A DNA stretch of 64,000 nucleotides from Methyloceanibacter sp. wino2 (GTDB lineage Bacteria > Pseudomonadota > Alphaproteobacteria > Rhizobiales > Methyloligellaceae). Every line of letters begins with the position of its first letter. Within the stretch, counting starts at the first letter, position 1. The notes under the pieces are model-generated. The model did no database searches. It had not been told where the DNA came from and saw nothing but the letters and a program-made list of their open reading frames with translations. Both the position numbers and the translations under genes were made by a program. Location: contig NZ_CP028960.1 in assembly GCF_003071365.1 (NCBI RefSeq), forward strand, positions 2,710,501 to 2,774,500. Direction: 5' to 3'. Of this stretch, positions 1-8,122 are shown piece after piece.

Positions 1-65
1 GAATGTGACGGCGTGAAACCCCCATAGTCGGGGTGCGGGCCGATTCGATTTTGCGAGGGGATGTG

Positions 66-596
66 ATGCTGTCCGATTGCGCCTTCAGGGCACAGTTGGC
101 GCTGCCGGAACAGCGTGTGCTTTTCGACTACTGGAGCGACATCGCTCGTGGGCGACCGATGCCGGCCCGCGCGGATTTTGATCCGCTCAAGTTCCCCGAA
201 CTCCTCCCGAATCTCGGTTTGATCGACTTGCGCGATGGTTTCGAACGCGGCCATTTCCGCTTGGCGGGCACGCGCTTGCGGGAGATCTACGGACGCGAGA
301 TCACGGGTCTGACTCTGCCGGAGGTGTTCTCGGGCCGCCGCGCCGAGCCGTGGCACGCTGTTCATTCGAGGATCGCGACGGAAGCCGTATGCGCCCAAGG
401 CATTGCCCATGGCCCCGCCGAGGGCCGGGATCATGTGGTGCTATACTGGCTGCGGTTACCGTTCTCCGATGACGGCATCCGGGTCGATCGCATCCTCTGC
501 CATGACACCCGGTGTCCCGACACGGAGGCCGACCAAACCGCTGAATTCACGGCCTATTGCTCCGGCCAGCACGGACCTGCGGCCCTGCGCGCGTAG
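66..596 (+). CDS. PAS domain protein (PAS_5-type)
   Basis: A 176-residue soluble protein of the short PAS_5 type common in Alphaproteobacteria. These carry one PAS-like sensory fold and no output domain. The segment from LPEQRVLFDYW through the LPNLGLIDL and FRLAGTRLREIYGREITG stretches is the typical pattern. I chose ATG 66 over ATG 33 because a GAGGGG Shine-Dalgarno lies just upstream of it. No membrane segment is visible. The ligand and partner are unknown. It lies just before the GafY/GafZ-like pair on the same strand, but a 160-base gap with its own palindrome separates them, so it is probably a separate unit. Confidence 0.75.
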   Translation: MLSDCAFRAQLALPEQRVLFDYWSDIARGRPMPARADFDPLKFPELLPNLGLIDLRDGFERGHFRLAGTRLREIYGREITGLTLPEVFSGRRAEPWHAVHSRIATEAVCAQGIAHGPAEGRDHVVLYWLRLPFSDDGIRVDRILCHDTRCPDTEADQTAEFTAYCSGQHGPAALRA

Positions 597-714
597 CGTC
601 CCGGCTTCAACGCAGGCCGTTCCTCCGAGGCCGGGTGGTTCGCGGGAACAAGGGCTCTTTCAGCGCGTTCCCGGGCAGCTTCTCTATCCCCGTCATTGCG
701 TTCGCTCTTAGAGT

Positions 715-736
715 ATATAGGACAGTATTCCTATAT
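715..736. promoter_or_regulatory. Perfect inverted repeat, probable operator of the gafY-like gene
   Basis: ATATAGGA (715-722), a six-base spacer, and TCCTATAT (729-736) form a perfect dyad that ends 21 bases before the ATG at 758. Position and symmetry suggest a dimeric regulator site controlling the gafY-gafZ operon. The same half-site and spacing, ATATAGGA-N6-TCCT, recur at 11828-11845, overlapping a TTGACA box before the GTA-like cluster. The binding protein is not shown by the sequence. GafY itself or an XRE repressor of the RogA type are candidates. Confidence 0.6.
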
Positions 737-757
737 CGAGTTCTGAGGAGCGAGTTC

Positions 758-1147
758 ATGTGTGCGTTGGGGAGTGAGCGGTTTCAGGATACGCGGGAGC
801 GGATTGGGCAGTGCCATGGCGCTCGGGGTGCGCTGCGCCAGGTCATCGATCCTGCCGTGGCGCTGGTGTTCGAGGTCGACCCAATGGAGCTTGGCGCCGC
901 GACACGCCGGTCCCCGCGGGCGGCGTTCGCCCGCCAGGTGGCCATGTATCTCACGCATGTCGTCTGCGGGTTGAGCATGACGGAAGTGGGAGCGCTCTTC
1001 TCGCGCGACCGGACGACGGTTGCCCATGCCTGCGAGGTCGTCGAGGACCGGCGCGACGACCCCGAACTGGACGGCCGCGTTGAACGGCTCGAATGCGCCA
1101 TCGCGGCGGTGATCGGGGCGCTCTCGTGGCGCGGGAGGGGCCAGTGA
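758..1147 (+). CDS. GafY-like transcription factor (DnaA domain IV-type HTH)
   Basis: A 129-residue protein with the C-terminal DNA-binding helix-turn-helix of DnaA but no AAA+ domain. The signature runs from ARQVAMYLTHVVCGLSMTEV to FSRDRTTVAHACEVVED. It resembles GafY of Caulobacter and the N-terminal half of Rhodobacter GafA, which activate GTA production together with GafZ. I chose ATG 758, preceded by TGAGGAG, instead of the far upstream start of the open frame. Its stop overlaps the GTG of the next gene (GTGA), so the two are translationally coupled. The GTA-like head cluster begins about 13 kb downstream. Without that context it would be called a generic DnaA-like HTH protein. Confidence 0.72.
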   Translation: MCALGSERFQDTRERIGQCHGARGALRQVIDPAVALVFEVDPMELGAATRRSPRAAFARQVAMYLTHVVCGLSMTEVGALFSRDRTTVAHACEVVEDRRDDPELDGRVERLECAIAAVIGALSWRGRGQ

Positions 1148-2004
1148 GCGCGCGGCGCTTGCGCGGGCCGGACACGGCGACTGCCACGTCAAACAGACGG
1201 CTCTTGCAGCGCCTCGCCGGCGGTGCGGTGCTCGTCGAAGACGACAAGGGAGGCTTCGCTCTGAGGGAGGCGGGCCGCATCGTCTTCAAATCCGTGGACC
1301 GTGATGTGGTCATGGCGTGCCTCGCTGCCGACCTCCTGGAGCGCACCGATCGCGGCTTGGTACTGAGCGACGCGGGTCACGCGCGTGTCCGGCGAAGCGG
1401 TGCCGAAGGTCTAGAGCCGTTCCGGGCGCAGCATGAACGCCGAAGCCAAGACGTACGTGAGGTCGGCGGCATCCGTCAGCCGGTACTCTTGAACGACGGC
1501 GAAAGTCCGCTGGGGTGGCTTCGCAGCCGGAAGGATCGTGCCGGTCGGCCACTGATCGGCCAGGAGCAATTCGAAGCCGGGGAGCGTTTACGGGCGGACT
1601 ATTGGTTTGCACAGATGAACCCGCGCGTGACGGCCAATTGGTCCTCGGTGGAGCCTGCGAGCCGTTCTCGGCGCGGGGCACCAGCTGACCCGGCGGCGCT
1701 TCGCGATGAGGTCCTGGCGGCAAAAGAGCGGGCCATGCGCGCGCTGGCCGCCGTGGGCCCCGAGATCTCCGGTGTTCTCGTCGATATTTGTTGCGAGCTG
1801 AAGGGGCTCGAGGAGGCCGAGAAGGAGAATGGCTGGCCGCAGCGCGCCGGCAAGGTGGTGCTCCAGATCGCCCTCACACGTCTGGCGAAGCACTACGGTC
1901 TCATCGCCGATGGCAATGACCGCAAACGCAAGCTCCGGAAATGGGGTCGGCCCGGCTATCGGCCGCGCATCGACGGCGGTGCAGACGGGGCCGATCAGGC
2001 CTGA
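1144..2004 (+). CDS. GafZ-like GTA activator (DUF6456)
   Basis: A 286-residue protein starting at GTG 1144. The C-terminal block around residues 205-255, with LVDICCELKGLEEAEKENGW and the following QRAGKVVLQIALTRLAKHYG, is the hallmark of DUF6456. In Caulobacter the DUF6456 protein GafZ works with GafY, and in Rhodobacter the fused GafA contacts the RNA polymerase omega subunit to switch on the GTA promoter. The N-terminal part (about 1-100) looks like a winged-helix fold by sequence pattern only. Pair order and the four-base overlap match gafY-gafZ. The GafZ role is inferred from family and context. Confidence 0.72.
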   Translation: MSARRLRGPDTATATSNRRLLQRLAGGAVLVEDDKGGFALREAGRIVFKSVDRDVVMACLAADLLERTDRGLVLSDAGHARVRRSGAEGLEPFRAQHERRSQDVREVGGIRQPVLLNDGESPLGWLRSRKDRAGRPLIGQEQFEAGERLRADYWFAQMNPRVTANWSSVEPASRSRRGAPADPAALRDEVLAAKERAMRALAAVGPEISGVLVDICCELKGLEEAEKENGWPQRAGKVVLQIALTRLAKHYGLIADGNDRKRKLRKWGRPGYRPRIDGGADGADQA

Positions 2005-2019
2005 TGGTTGAGGGGCGAC

Positions 2020-2469
2020 CTAGGCCGCGCCGGTGCGCGCCTTCTCCGCGTCGGTGCGAATGCGCGTCACCATCGCCATCAGCCCGTTGGACCGTTGCGG
2101 CGTGAGGTGCTCGTTGAGGTGCAGCTCGCCCAAGGTCTTGGCGGCGTCGATGTCGAGAATCTCGCTGGCGGTCTTACCGGAATAGATGGCGAACAGGATC
2201 GCGACGAGCCCGCGGACGATGTGCGCATCGCTGTCGCCGACGAAAGTGAGGCGCGGGACGCCGTCGGGATGGACCGTCGTGGAAAGCCAGACCTGGCTGA
2301 CGCAGCCTTGAACCTTGGTGTCGGCGTTGCGGAGCTCGTCGGGCAGCGGGTCCAGTTTCTTGCCGAGTTCGATGACGTAGCGGTAGCGGTCCTCCCAGTC
2401 ATCGAGCAGTTCGAAGTCGGCGAGGATCTCCTCGAACGAGGGGCGGTCTGTGGTTGTTGCGGTATCCAT
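2020..2469 (-). CDS. sufE: SufE family cysteine desulfurase sulfur acceptor
   Basis: A 149-residue protein of normal SufE length. SufE accepts persulfide sulfur from SufS and stimulates iron-sulfur cluster assembly in the cytosol. The motifs EEILADFELLDDWEDRYRYVIELG near the N-terminus and VQGCVSQVW with the acceptor cysteine are typical. It converges on the gafZ-like gene, with 15 bases between the stops. No suf operon partners are in the window, which is common for stand-alone sufE in this group. Confidence 0.9.
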   Translation of the reverse strand: MDTATTTDRPSFEEILADFELLDDWEDRYRYVIELGKKLDPLPDELRNADTKVQGCVSQVWLSTTVHPDGVPRLTFVGDSDAHIVRGLVAILFAIYSGKTASEILDIDAAKTLGELHLNEHLTPQRSNGLMAMVTRIRTDAEKARTGAA

Positions 2470-2652
2470 TGCCCGATTATAGGCCCGCTCGCTGCCGGCT
2501 GCGAGAGCTTAGGGCCGGGAGCGGCAAAGGAACGCGCAAGGGACGGTCCCGAGGGGAGAGACCGGCCGCTTGCGCGTCTGGTGGCAGGCGGGGGGCTGCC
2601 GGGGAAACTTCAGTGCGTTCGGATAACCTGCGTCGCTGCAAGCAGCCGACGG

Positions 2653-3096
2653 TTAGACGTTCGGGCCGCTCCACTCCGTCTTGAGGTCGTCCGGGCTCAG
2701 CGTGTTCTGCGAGCCGCTGTCGATCCAGGGCGTCGGCTCGATCGGCACGGCCGACGGTACCGGCATCACCGAGTTGTCGACGGGTGCTTGGTGCGCCGAC
2801 GGCCGATTGGCAGCGGCCTGTTGGCTGTTACCCGGATATCGTGCCGGGGCGAAGGTGCCCGTCTGATCGTTGACGAGGCTCTGAACCATGTGGGCGCCAT
2901 ACTGCGCCTTCTGCACGAGCACATTGATCGCGAACTGGCCCGAATCGCAGGTTTCGGGGTTGCGCACGCAGAAACTGCGAATGTCGGCCACAGCCGTCTG
3001 CGCCATGCCGTAAATCTTCTTCTGTTGCTCCCCGTCCGTCGGAATCAGGAGGATGAGCACCACCAGCCAAAAGGCCGATCTAATCAGGAACATCAT
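2653..3096 (-). CDS. DUF5330 family membrane-anchored protein
   Basis: A 147-residue protein with one N-terminal hydrophobic segment (about residues 4-19) followed by a conserved part with two cysteines (FCVRNPETCDSGQ) and a Pro/Ser/Ala-rich low-complexity C-terminus. This matches the DUF5330 family seen in Hyphomicrobiales. Function is unknown. The protein probably sits in the inner membrane with its body in the periplasm. A gap of 383 bases separates it from the divergent divJ gene. Confidence 0.65.
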   Translation of the reverse strand: MMFLIRSAFWLVVLILLIPTDGEQQKKIYGMAQTAVADIRSFCVRNPETCDSGQFAINVLVQKAQYGAHMVQSLVNDQTGTFAPARYPGNSQQAAANRPSAHQAPVDNSVMPVPSAVPIEPTPWIDSGSQNTLSPDDLKTEWSGPNV

Positions 3097-3479
3097 TTGT
3101 CTGCCCTCTCTGTCGATGGCGGCCCCGTTTTTTTCGCCGCTCTGTGCTCCGCGATTTTTCGCAGATGAGGGAACTATACGCTCAAGAAAATAACGTCCTT
3201 TCCCGAAACCCTGTAAATTTTTACTCGAACTCTCAACCTCCTCTAACGGTTTTTCCCGGCGCGCCGAATAAACACACTGTTTATCTCTGTAAATGCATTT
3301 GAAAGAAACTTGACTAAAGTTTTAATGGAATCGGCTGGAAGTTTGGCGCACCACACGGAGCGAAGTCCCATCGGGGCGGCGGTAAGTGTCGCGGCCTTAT
3401 GCTTTCTTTAAGTGAGCCTCGGGAATAATGGACCGCTAACTGAGGATTCTAGGACGCAGCGGTCCCGTGCCGCTCCGAG
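3097..3479. promoter_or_regulatory. AT-rich divergent intergenic region with short palindrome
   Basis: This gene-free stretch between the divergent DUF5330 and divJ genes is visibly richer in A+T than its neighbours and must carry both promoters. A dyad ATAAAC-N5-GTTTAT lies at 3268-3284. I did not find a convincing full CtrA site (TTAA-N7-TTAA) or a sigma70 pair that I would assign with confidence. Confidence 0.35.
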
Positions 3480-5258
3480 TTGCGAGTGTTGAGTCGAGAG
3501 AGTATCCGCGGCCTGTCAGCCTATTTCCGGTCGCTTGTCCACGAGTCGGCGCGCGGCGACGCGCTGACCTTGGCGCGGCACCAGACCTTTATTGCCTCGC
3601 GGCTCCTGGGCGGCGCCTTGGCGCTATGCGTGTTCCCCATCTATCTGGTTGTCGGGGGCAAGCCCTCTTTGTTGAGCGCCTTCGCCTTTCTCTGGCTGAT
3701 GTCGCCGATCGCGATTGCGATCTATCTGTCGCGGGCTGGCCGGTTTGCCGTGGCCCATCGGATCTCCGCGGTCAATTTTGCCGGTCTCGTCACCTATTGC
3801 GCCTGGTTGACCGGCGGTCTCGCCTCGGCGCTGTTGCCGTGGCTCGTCGCCGTACCGCTCGAGGCGGGTCTCAGCACTGACAGGCGCAGCGTTGCGTGGG
3901 CCGTCGGCGCCGCCGGCACGGGACTTGTCGCGCTCGCGATGCTGGGTGCCGGAGGTATCGACCCGACGCCGTTCACCCTGCCGATCCCGCCAGCGGCCTT
4001 TGCCTTTATCGGCGCCTTGAGCGCGATGGCCTATGCGGCCGGTCTGGTCGTGACGCTTCAACTCGTTCACCGGCAATCCGAATACGCCATCGAAGCCAGC
4101 GAGGAGCGCTATCGTCTGCTCGCCGAGAACGTGAACGACATGATCACGCTGCATGACCACCGCGGACGTGTGGTGTTCGCGTCGCAAGCCGCGCGGCAGC
4201 TGCTCGGGGCCACGGCGCCGGCCGTGCTCGGCGACGGCCTCTTCGAACATGTCCATGTCGGCGATCGCCCGGCCTTTCTCTCGGCGCTCAACCGGTGCCG
4301 TGCGAACAATGAACCGATATCGGTCGAATTCCGCCTGCGCCGGGGCGGCTCGAGCGACAATGCCTATTACGCCTGGGTTGAGATGCGCTGCCGGCCGATG
4401 CCCCAGACCGACGGCTTCGACCAGTCCGCTGTCGTTGCCATCACGCGCGACATCTCGCAACACAAGGAATACGAGGCGAATCTCCTGCGGGCGCGCGGCG
4501 AGGCCGAAGGCGCGAGCCGTGCGAAGAGCCAGTTCCTCGCCAGCATGAGCCATGAGCTGCGGACGCCGCTCAACGCCATCATCGGTTTCTCCGAGATTTT
4601 GGAGCGGGAGCTGTTCGGCAAGCTGGGTGAGAAGCGCTATCGCGATTACGCGCGCCTGATCCATGAAAGCGGTGAGCACCTGCTGGGTGTGGTCAACGGC
4701 ATCCTCGACATGTCGAAGATCGAAGCGGGCAAGTTCTCCATCGTGCGGGAGCCCTTCTGCGTGGGCGACTTGGTGAAGTCGTGCTGCGACGTTCTGCGTC
4801 ATACCGCCGAGACCAAGGGGCTGACGCTTACGACCCAGGTCGCGGACGGCTTGCCGGAACTTGCAGCGGACAAGCGCGCCTGCAAGCAAATGCTGCTCAA
4901 CGTGATCTCGAATGCCGTCAAGTTCACCGAGAAAGGCGGTTGGGTCAGAGTTGCCGCCTCCGTCGAGGACGGGAACATGGTGTTTGCCGTGTCCGACAAC
5001 GGCATCGGCATCGCCGAGAAGGATCTGCCGCGCCTTGGCAACCCATTCGTGCAGGCCGCGAGTTCTTATGACCGCAGCTACGAGGGCGCGGGCCTTGGCC
5101 TGTCCGTCGTGCGGGGGCTCGCGCAGCTGCATGGGGGATCGCTGGACCTCGAAAGTACGCTGGGCCAGGGCACGACCGTGCGTATCGTTCTGCCCCTCGA
5201 AGTTGAGGCAGAACCCCCGGCCAACGAAGAGCACGGGGCATCGGTGGCAGCTGCCTAA
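3480..5258 (+). CDS. divJ: DivJ-like PAS sensor histidine kinase
   Basis: A 592-residue membrane kinase. Residues about 35-200 hold several transmembrane helices. A PAS domain follows (about 205-320, starting SEERYRLLAENVNDMITLHD), then HisKA with the phospho-acceptor His in SMSHELRTPLNAIIGFSEIL and a HATPase_c domain with NVISNAVKF and GAGLGLSVVRGLA. Domain order and sequence match DivJ of Rhizobiales, which phosphorylates DivK in the CtrA cell-cycle network. Followers (peptidoglycan-binding protein, DUF1491) fit the usual divJ neighbourhood. The start is uncertain: TTG 3480 or GTG 3486, with no clear Shine-Dalgarno. Confidence 0.85.
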   Translation: MRVLSRESIRGLSAYFRSLVHESARGDALTLARHQTFIASRLLGGALALCVFPIYLVVGGKPSLLSAFAFLWLMSPIAIAIYLSRAGRFAVAHRISAVNFAGLVTYCAWLTGGLASALLPWLVAVPLEAGLSTDRRSVAWAVGAAGTGLVALAMLGAGGIDPTPFTLPIPPAAFAFIGALSAMAYAAGLVVTLQLVHRQSEYAIEASEERYRLLAENVNDMITLHDHRGRVVFASQAARQLLGATAPAVLGDGLFEHVHVGDRPAFLSALNRCRANNEPISVEFRLRRGGSSDNAYYAWVEMRCRPMPQTDGFDQSAVVAITRDISQHKEYEANLLRARGEAEGASRAKSQFLASMSHELRTPLNAIIGFSEILERELFGKLGEKRYRDYARLIHESGEHLLGVVNGILDMSKIEAGKFSIVREPFCVGDLVKSCCDVLRHTAETKGLTLTTQVADGLPELAADKRACKQMLLNVISNAVKFTEKGGWVRVAASVEDGNMVFAVSDNGIGIAEKDLPRLGNPFVQAASSYDRSYEGAGLGLSVVRGLAQLHGGSLDLESTLGQGTTVRIVLPLEVEAEPPANEEHGASVAAA

Positions 5259-5336
5259 GCGCGGATCGGCGTTTAGTAACTCTTTAGCTTCCGCCGCCAA
5301 GATGCGTTAGGGGAGGGGCGTGATGTCCTTCTCGAT

Positions 5337-6125
5337 TTGAGTGGGCGAGACCTCAACAATCGATTTGTGGGAATAATGGGCGTAGTCACAGCGCGGCTTC
5401 TGTTTTTGGCCTTTTTGGGCATGACCGCGACCATCATTTACAACGCTCTCTACCTGCAGGAGCACGCGCCGCACGGCATGGCCGATGCGAGATCAGCGGG
5501 CTCCGGCACCACCCGTGTGATCGGCGTCGAGCCACCGAGCCCGAATGTGAGTGCCGACAGCTCAGCCAGCACGTACGAGAAGACGCCGGACTCCGGTGGG
5601 GGCGTGGCACCGGTCGTGACCGACCTGCCGGCGCAGCCGCCCGGAGATGGGGAATCGCTGCTGGTCGTGCGGGCTATCCAGCGGGAGCTTTCGTTGCGCG
5701 GCTACGACGTGGGCACCGTCGACGGTCAATTGTCGGACAAGACCCGCAAAGCCATTTCCGCGTTTCAGATGCGCGAAGGGCTCGCCATCACCGGCCTGCC
5801 GAGCGACGACGTCCTGCGCCAGATTCTCCTCGGCGATACGATCGCCAACTCCGATGCGACCGGCTCGGTACCGCCGGCCGACAGCATTGCCGCGCAATCG
5901 GCCGACGACAGCACCGTCTTGCGCGTGCAGCAAGTGCTTGCCGAACTCGGTTACGCACCGGGGATCATTGACGGCCAATGGGGCGAAAATACTGCCGATG
6001 CCGTCAGTGCGTTTCAGCAGGACCGCAATATGGCCGTCACCGGCTCGATCACGCCGGAACTTCTCGCCGAGCTTCAGCGCGTGACGGGACGCGACCTCAC
6101 CAGAACGGCGGCTAGCAACCGTTAG
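5337..6125 (+). CDS. Peptidoglycan-binding protein with two PG_binding_1 domains
   Basis: A membrane-anchored periplasmic protein. It has one hydrophobic helix (RLLFLAFLGMTATIIYNALY), a Ser/Pro-rich linker, then two PG_binding_1 repeats, roughly residues 105-155 (IQRELSLRGYDVGTVDG) and 190-245 (VQQVLAELGYAPGIIDG). Such domains hold proteins to the cell wall. There is no catalytic domain. Starts possible are TTG 5337, GTG 5367 or ATG 5376. The strong GGGGAGGGG at 5310-5318 is instead spaced for a five-codon frame at 5323-5340 whose stop overlaps TTG 5337. It follows divJ by 78 bases. Confidence 0.75.
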   Translation: MSGRDLNNRFVGIMGVVTARLLFLAFLGMTATIIYNALYLQEHAPHGMADARSAGSGTTRVIGVEPPSPNVSADSSASTYEKTPDSGGGVAPVVTDLPAQPPGDGESLLVVRAIQRELSLRGYDVGTVDGQLSDKTRKAISAFQMREGLAITGLPSDDVLRQILLGDTIANSDATGSVPPADSIAAQSADDSTVLRVQQVLAELGYAPGIIDGQWGENTADAVSAFQQDRNMAVTGSITPELLAELQRVTGRDLTRTAASNR

Positions 6126-6166
6126 CCCGATCACCGTATCCTCGACCCGATGAAGAAGGCCGTCTC

Positions 6167-6514
6167 ATGCGTTTGAAGAGCGGGATCTGGGTCAGCGCCT
6201 ACTTGCGCCGATGCGCCGTCGAGAATGTTCCGGCGGTCGTGGTCAAACGTGGCCACGAGGAAGCCGGCGCCATCTTCATTGAAGTCGACAGGCTGGACGG
6301 TACGCTCAATCTTTACGGGCCGGCGCCGGCCGGACTGTCCGCGACGGAGGCCGAGCGCTTCTGGGTGGCGTGTCTCGGAGGCGACGCCGCGGATGCGCCC
6401 ACCGTCGCCGCCTATCTTGAGCGACAGCAGGAGTTCGACCCCGACCTCTGGGTGATCGCGGTCGAGGACAAAGAGGGGCGGCACTTCCTCGGCGATGCCC
6501 TGATCGCAGCCTAA
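6167..6514 (+). CDS. DUF1491 family protein
   Basis: A 115-residue soluble protein beginning MRLKSGIWVSAYLRRC, with the conserved patterns GAIFIEVDRLDG, LYGPAP and ERQQEFDPDLWVIAVED. This is the DUF1491 family, an alphaproteobacterial family without known function. It follows the peptidoglycan-binding gene by 41 bases on the same strand and may be co-transcribed with it and divJ. Confidence 0.8.
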   Translation: MRLKSGIWVSAYLRRCAVENVPAVVVKRGHEEAGAIFIEVDRLDGTLNLYGPAPAGLSATEAERFWVACLGGDAADAPTVAAYLERQQEFDPDLWVIAVEDKEGRHFLGDALIAA

Positions 6515-6629
6515 GTGTCAAAGATCCATTAGGGGTTCGTTAACCTTAACGGGGTCCTAATCCGGGAAAGGCGCGTTGCGCGCGGGTTTTGTTTGCGCAT
6601 CGCGTGAGGCAAGCCGTGGAGACCTTAAG

Positions 6630-6821
6630 ATGGCGACCATATTGGAATTCCGCGTGACGGAGCACGACGGCGCCCGAAAGGAAGCGCCGGCCGACGGGGC
6701 GCTCGGTGAGATCATCATCTTTCCGGGTGTGCGTATCGAGCGCCATGGTGCTCACGACCAGACACTGTCTACCGCCGCTGTAGAGCATTCGGCGCAGGCC
6801 CGGACAAAGTCACAGGCCTGA
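6630..6821 (+). CDS. Small conserved-type hypothetical protein
   Basis: A 63-residue protein starting MATILEFRV and containing EIIIFPGVRIER. I do not know a function. Short proteins with this start and the IIIFPGVR-like core occur in related Hyphomicrobiales, so I consider it real. The ATG at 6630 is favoured over the longer frame because the N-terminus then begins with the conserved-looking segment. Its 3' end overlaps the 3' end of the convergent DUF1254-like gene by 12 bases. Confidence 0.5.
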   Translation: MATILEFRVTEHDGARKEAPADGALGEIIIFPGVRIERHGAHDQTLSTAAVEHSAQARTKSQA

Positions 6822-7424
6822 AGGCGCCGGTGCGGGTAGGGGCGTTGCCGCTGCGGGGGGTGCCGCCGTGGCCCTCTGCTGTCCGCAATAGGCAGCCTCA
6901 AGGGCGCGCTGGGCTTCGAAGCTGCGGCTTGGACCGGCCAACGGTGCGCGGATCAAGGCAATGCCCTTGTTCGCCGGTGAATTGACCACCAACAGGTTCT
7001 CGAGGGCCTCCGGGGAATCGCCCGTCGCGTCCGCGACGGATTGATCACCGGTCGTGACGACGAGGTCCACATTGCCGCGCTTCATGTCGGCACCAACCAC
7101 CGTATAGAAATTCTCGCCGATCGGCGTGTAGAAGGCGATGAGCCAGAGCTCGTCGGGAATGTTCGCGCGCAGGTGCACGGGCCCGTCGGAAAGATCGAAG
7201 AGGCACATGGCGTAGCGCACGTCCGGCGCCATGTTCGGCATGACCTGTTGTCCGGGCTTCAGCGGCGGAAGCTGAATGATGGTGTTGGTGGGACCGAGAG
7301 CGGCAAGCCGGGCATGGGCGTCGCGCGGCGCAAGTACGGGCAACGTCAGTACGGCGACCACGTGAATGAGGCCGGCGAGCACGACGGCCAAGGCGATATA
7401 CAGTCCCGGCAATCTTACTCGCAT
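6810..7424 (-). CDS. DUF1254-like membrane-anchored protein
   Basis: A 204-residue protein with an N-terminal transmembrane helix (about 8-28, LYIALAVVLAGLIHVVAVLTLPVL) and a periplasmic body with DVRYAMCLFDLSDGPVHLRANIPDELWLIAFY-like content. It is the partner of the upstream DUF1214 gene, whose 3' end it overlaps by ten bases. The DUF1214/DUF1254 pair is often found together in Hyphomicrobiales. Function is unknown. Confidence 0.65.
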   Translation of the reverse strand: MRVRLPGLYIALAVVLAGLIHVVAVLTLPVLAPRDAHARLAALGPTNTIIQLPPLKPGQQVMPNMAPDVRYAMCLFDLSDGPVHLRANIPDELWLIAFYTPIGENFYTVVGADMKRGNVDLVVTTGDQSVADATGDSPEALENLLVVNSPANKGIALIRAPLAGPSRSFEAQRALEAAYCGQQRATAAPPAAATPLPAPAPSGL

Positions 7425-8005
7425 CGCACACGCTCGATCGTTGGAAGGCTCTCATCGGGGATCTGCCCGATGCCGTTGGCGTCCGTTTCGCGGGGGCCGT
7501 AGACGCGCAGCAGGAGTTTGAGGTCTCTGTACGGATCGGTCCCGCTCGGCAGCCAGTTGCCGGGGCGGGCGCTCTTCGAAAGATAAATTTCGTAGCTCCC
7601 GTCCGATCGGCGGATCGCTTCTTCACTGTTGAAGCTGTAGCGGTTGGACGGATTGGGGATGATGGACCCTTGCGAGTCGTAAAGCGCAAGCGACCACCAG
7701 CGGGCATTCAAGGGACCGCCCGAGATGCGGTACTCGCATTGGGGACTTAGGTGGCTGCCACCGGAGTCCGTGCGGGCCACGAAATACCGGGCCGCCGTCG
7801 ACGTCAGTGGCAGGCGGCCGCTTCTGGCGAGATGGGCCCGCGTGTACGGATCCGCGTTGGGATTTCCTTCGCTGAGCCAACTCGTCCACGGTCCTACGCG
7901 CGTGGTGGTGAGCATGGAGCCACGCTCGATCATGTACCAGGCCGATCCGATGCCTAAGAGCAGGGCGACGGCAAAGGCGCCGATGAAGTAGCCCAGCGCA
8001 CGCAT
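7415..8005 (-). CDS. DUF1214 domain protein
   Basis: A 196-residue protein with an N-terminal transmembrane helix (YFIGAFAVALLLGIGSAWYM) and a DUF1214 body containing YRISGGPLNARWWSLALYD, SRPGNWLPSG-like SARPGNWLPSG, and the terminal LLLRVYGPRE. I prefer ATG 8005, which places the membrane helix right after the start, over the open frame up to GTG 8083. It is coupled to the DUF1254-like gene. Role unknown; the protein is likely periplasmic and membrane-tethered. Confidence 0.75.
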   Translation of the reverse strand: MRALGYFIGAFAVALLLGIGSAWYMIERGSMLTTTRVGPWTSWLSEGNPNADPYTRAHLARSGRLPLTSTAARYFVARTDSGGSHLSPQCEYRISGGPLNARWWSLALYDSQGSIIPNPSNRYSFNSEEAIRRSDGSYEIYLSKSARPGNWLPSGTDPYRDLKLLLRVYGPRETDANGIGQIPDESLPTIERVRCE

Positions 8006-8122
8006 GGACGTGCCGCCTTCGTCGCGCCAAAGGCTGTTATGCGTCGGCGCTCCGGAGAGCGGCATGTCGGGGAGTGCTGTCACGCGAGCATCGTCTTTCG
8101 ATCTAGGCGCAACGCGGGCGAC

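Noticed and set aside
2008-3168. 386-codon + strand frame across sufE and DUF5330
   Set aside because: It runs antisense to two recognised genes and has no domain.
3624-5300. Long antisense open frame (558 codons) over divJ
   Set aside because: It mirrors a well-recognised kinase gene; high-GC third-position bias produces such frames. No recognisable domain in the antisense product.
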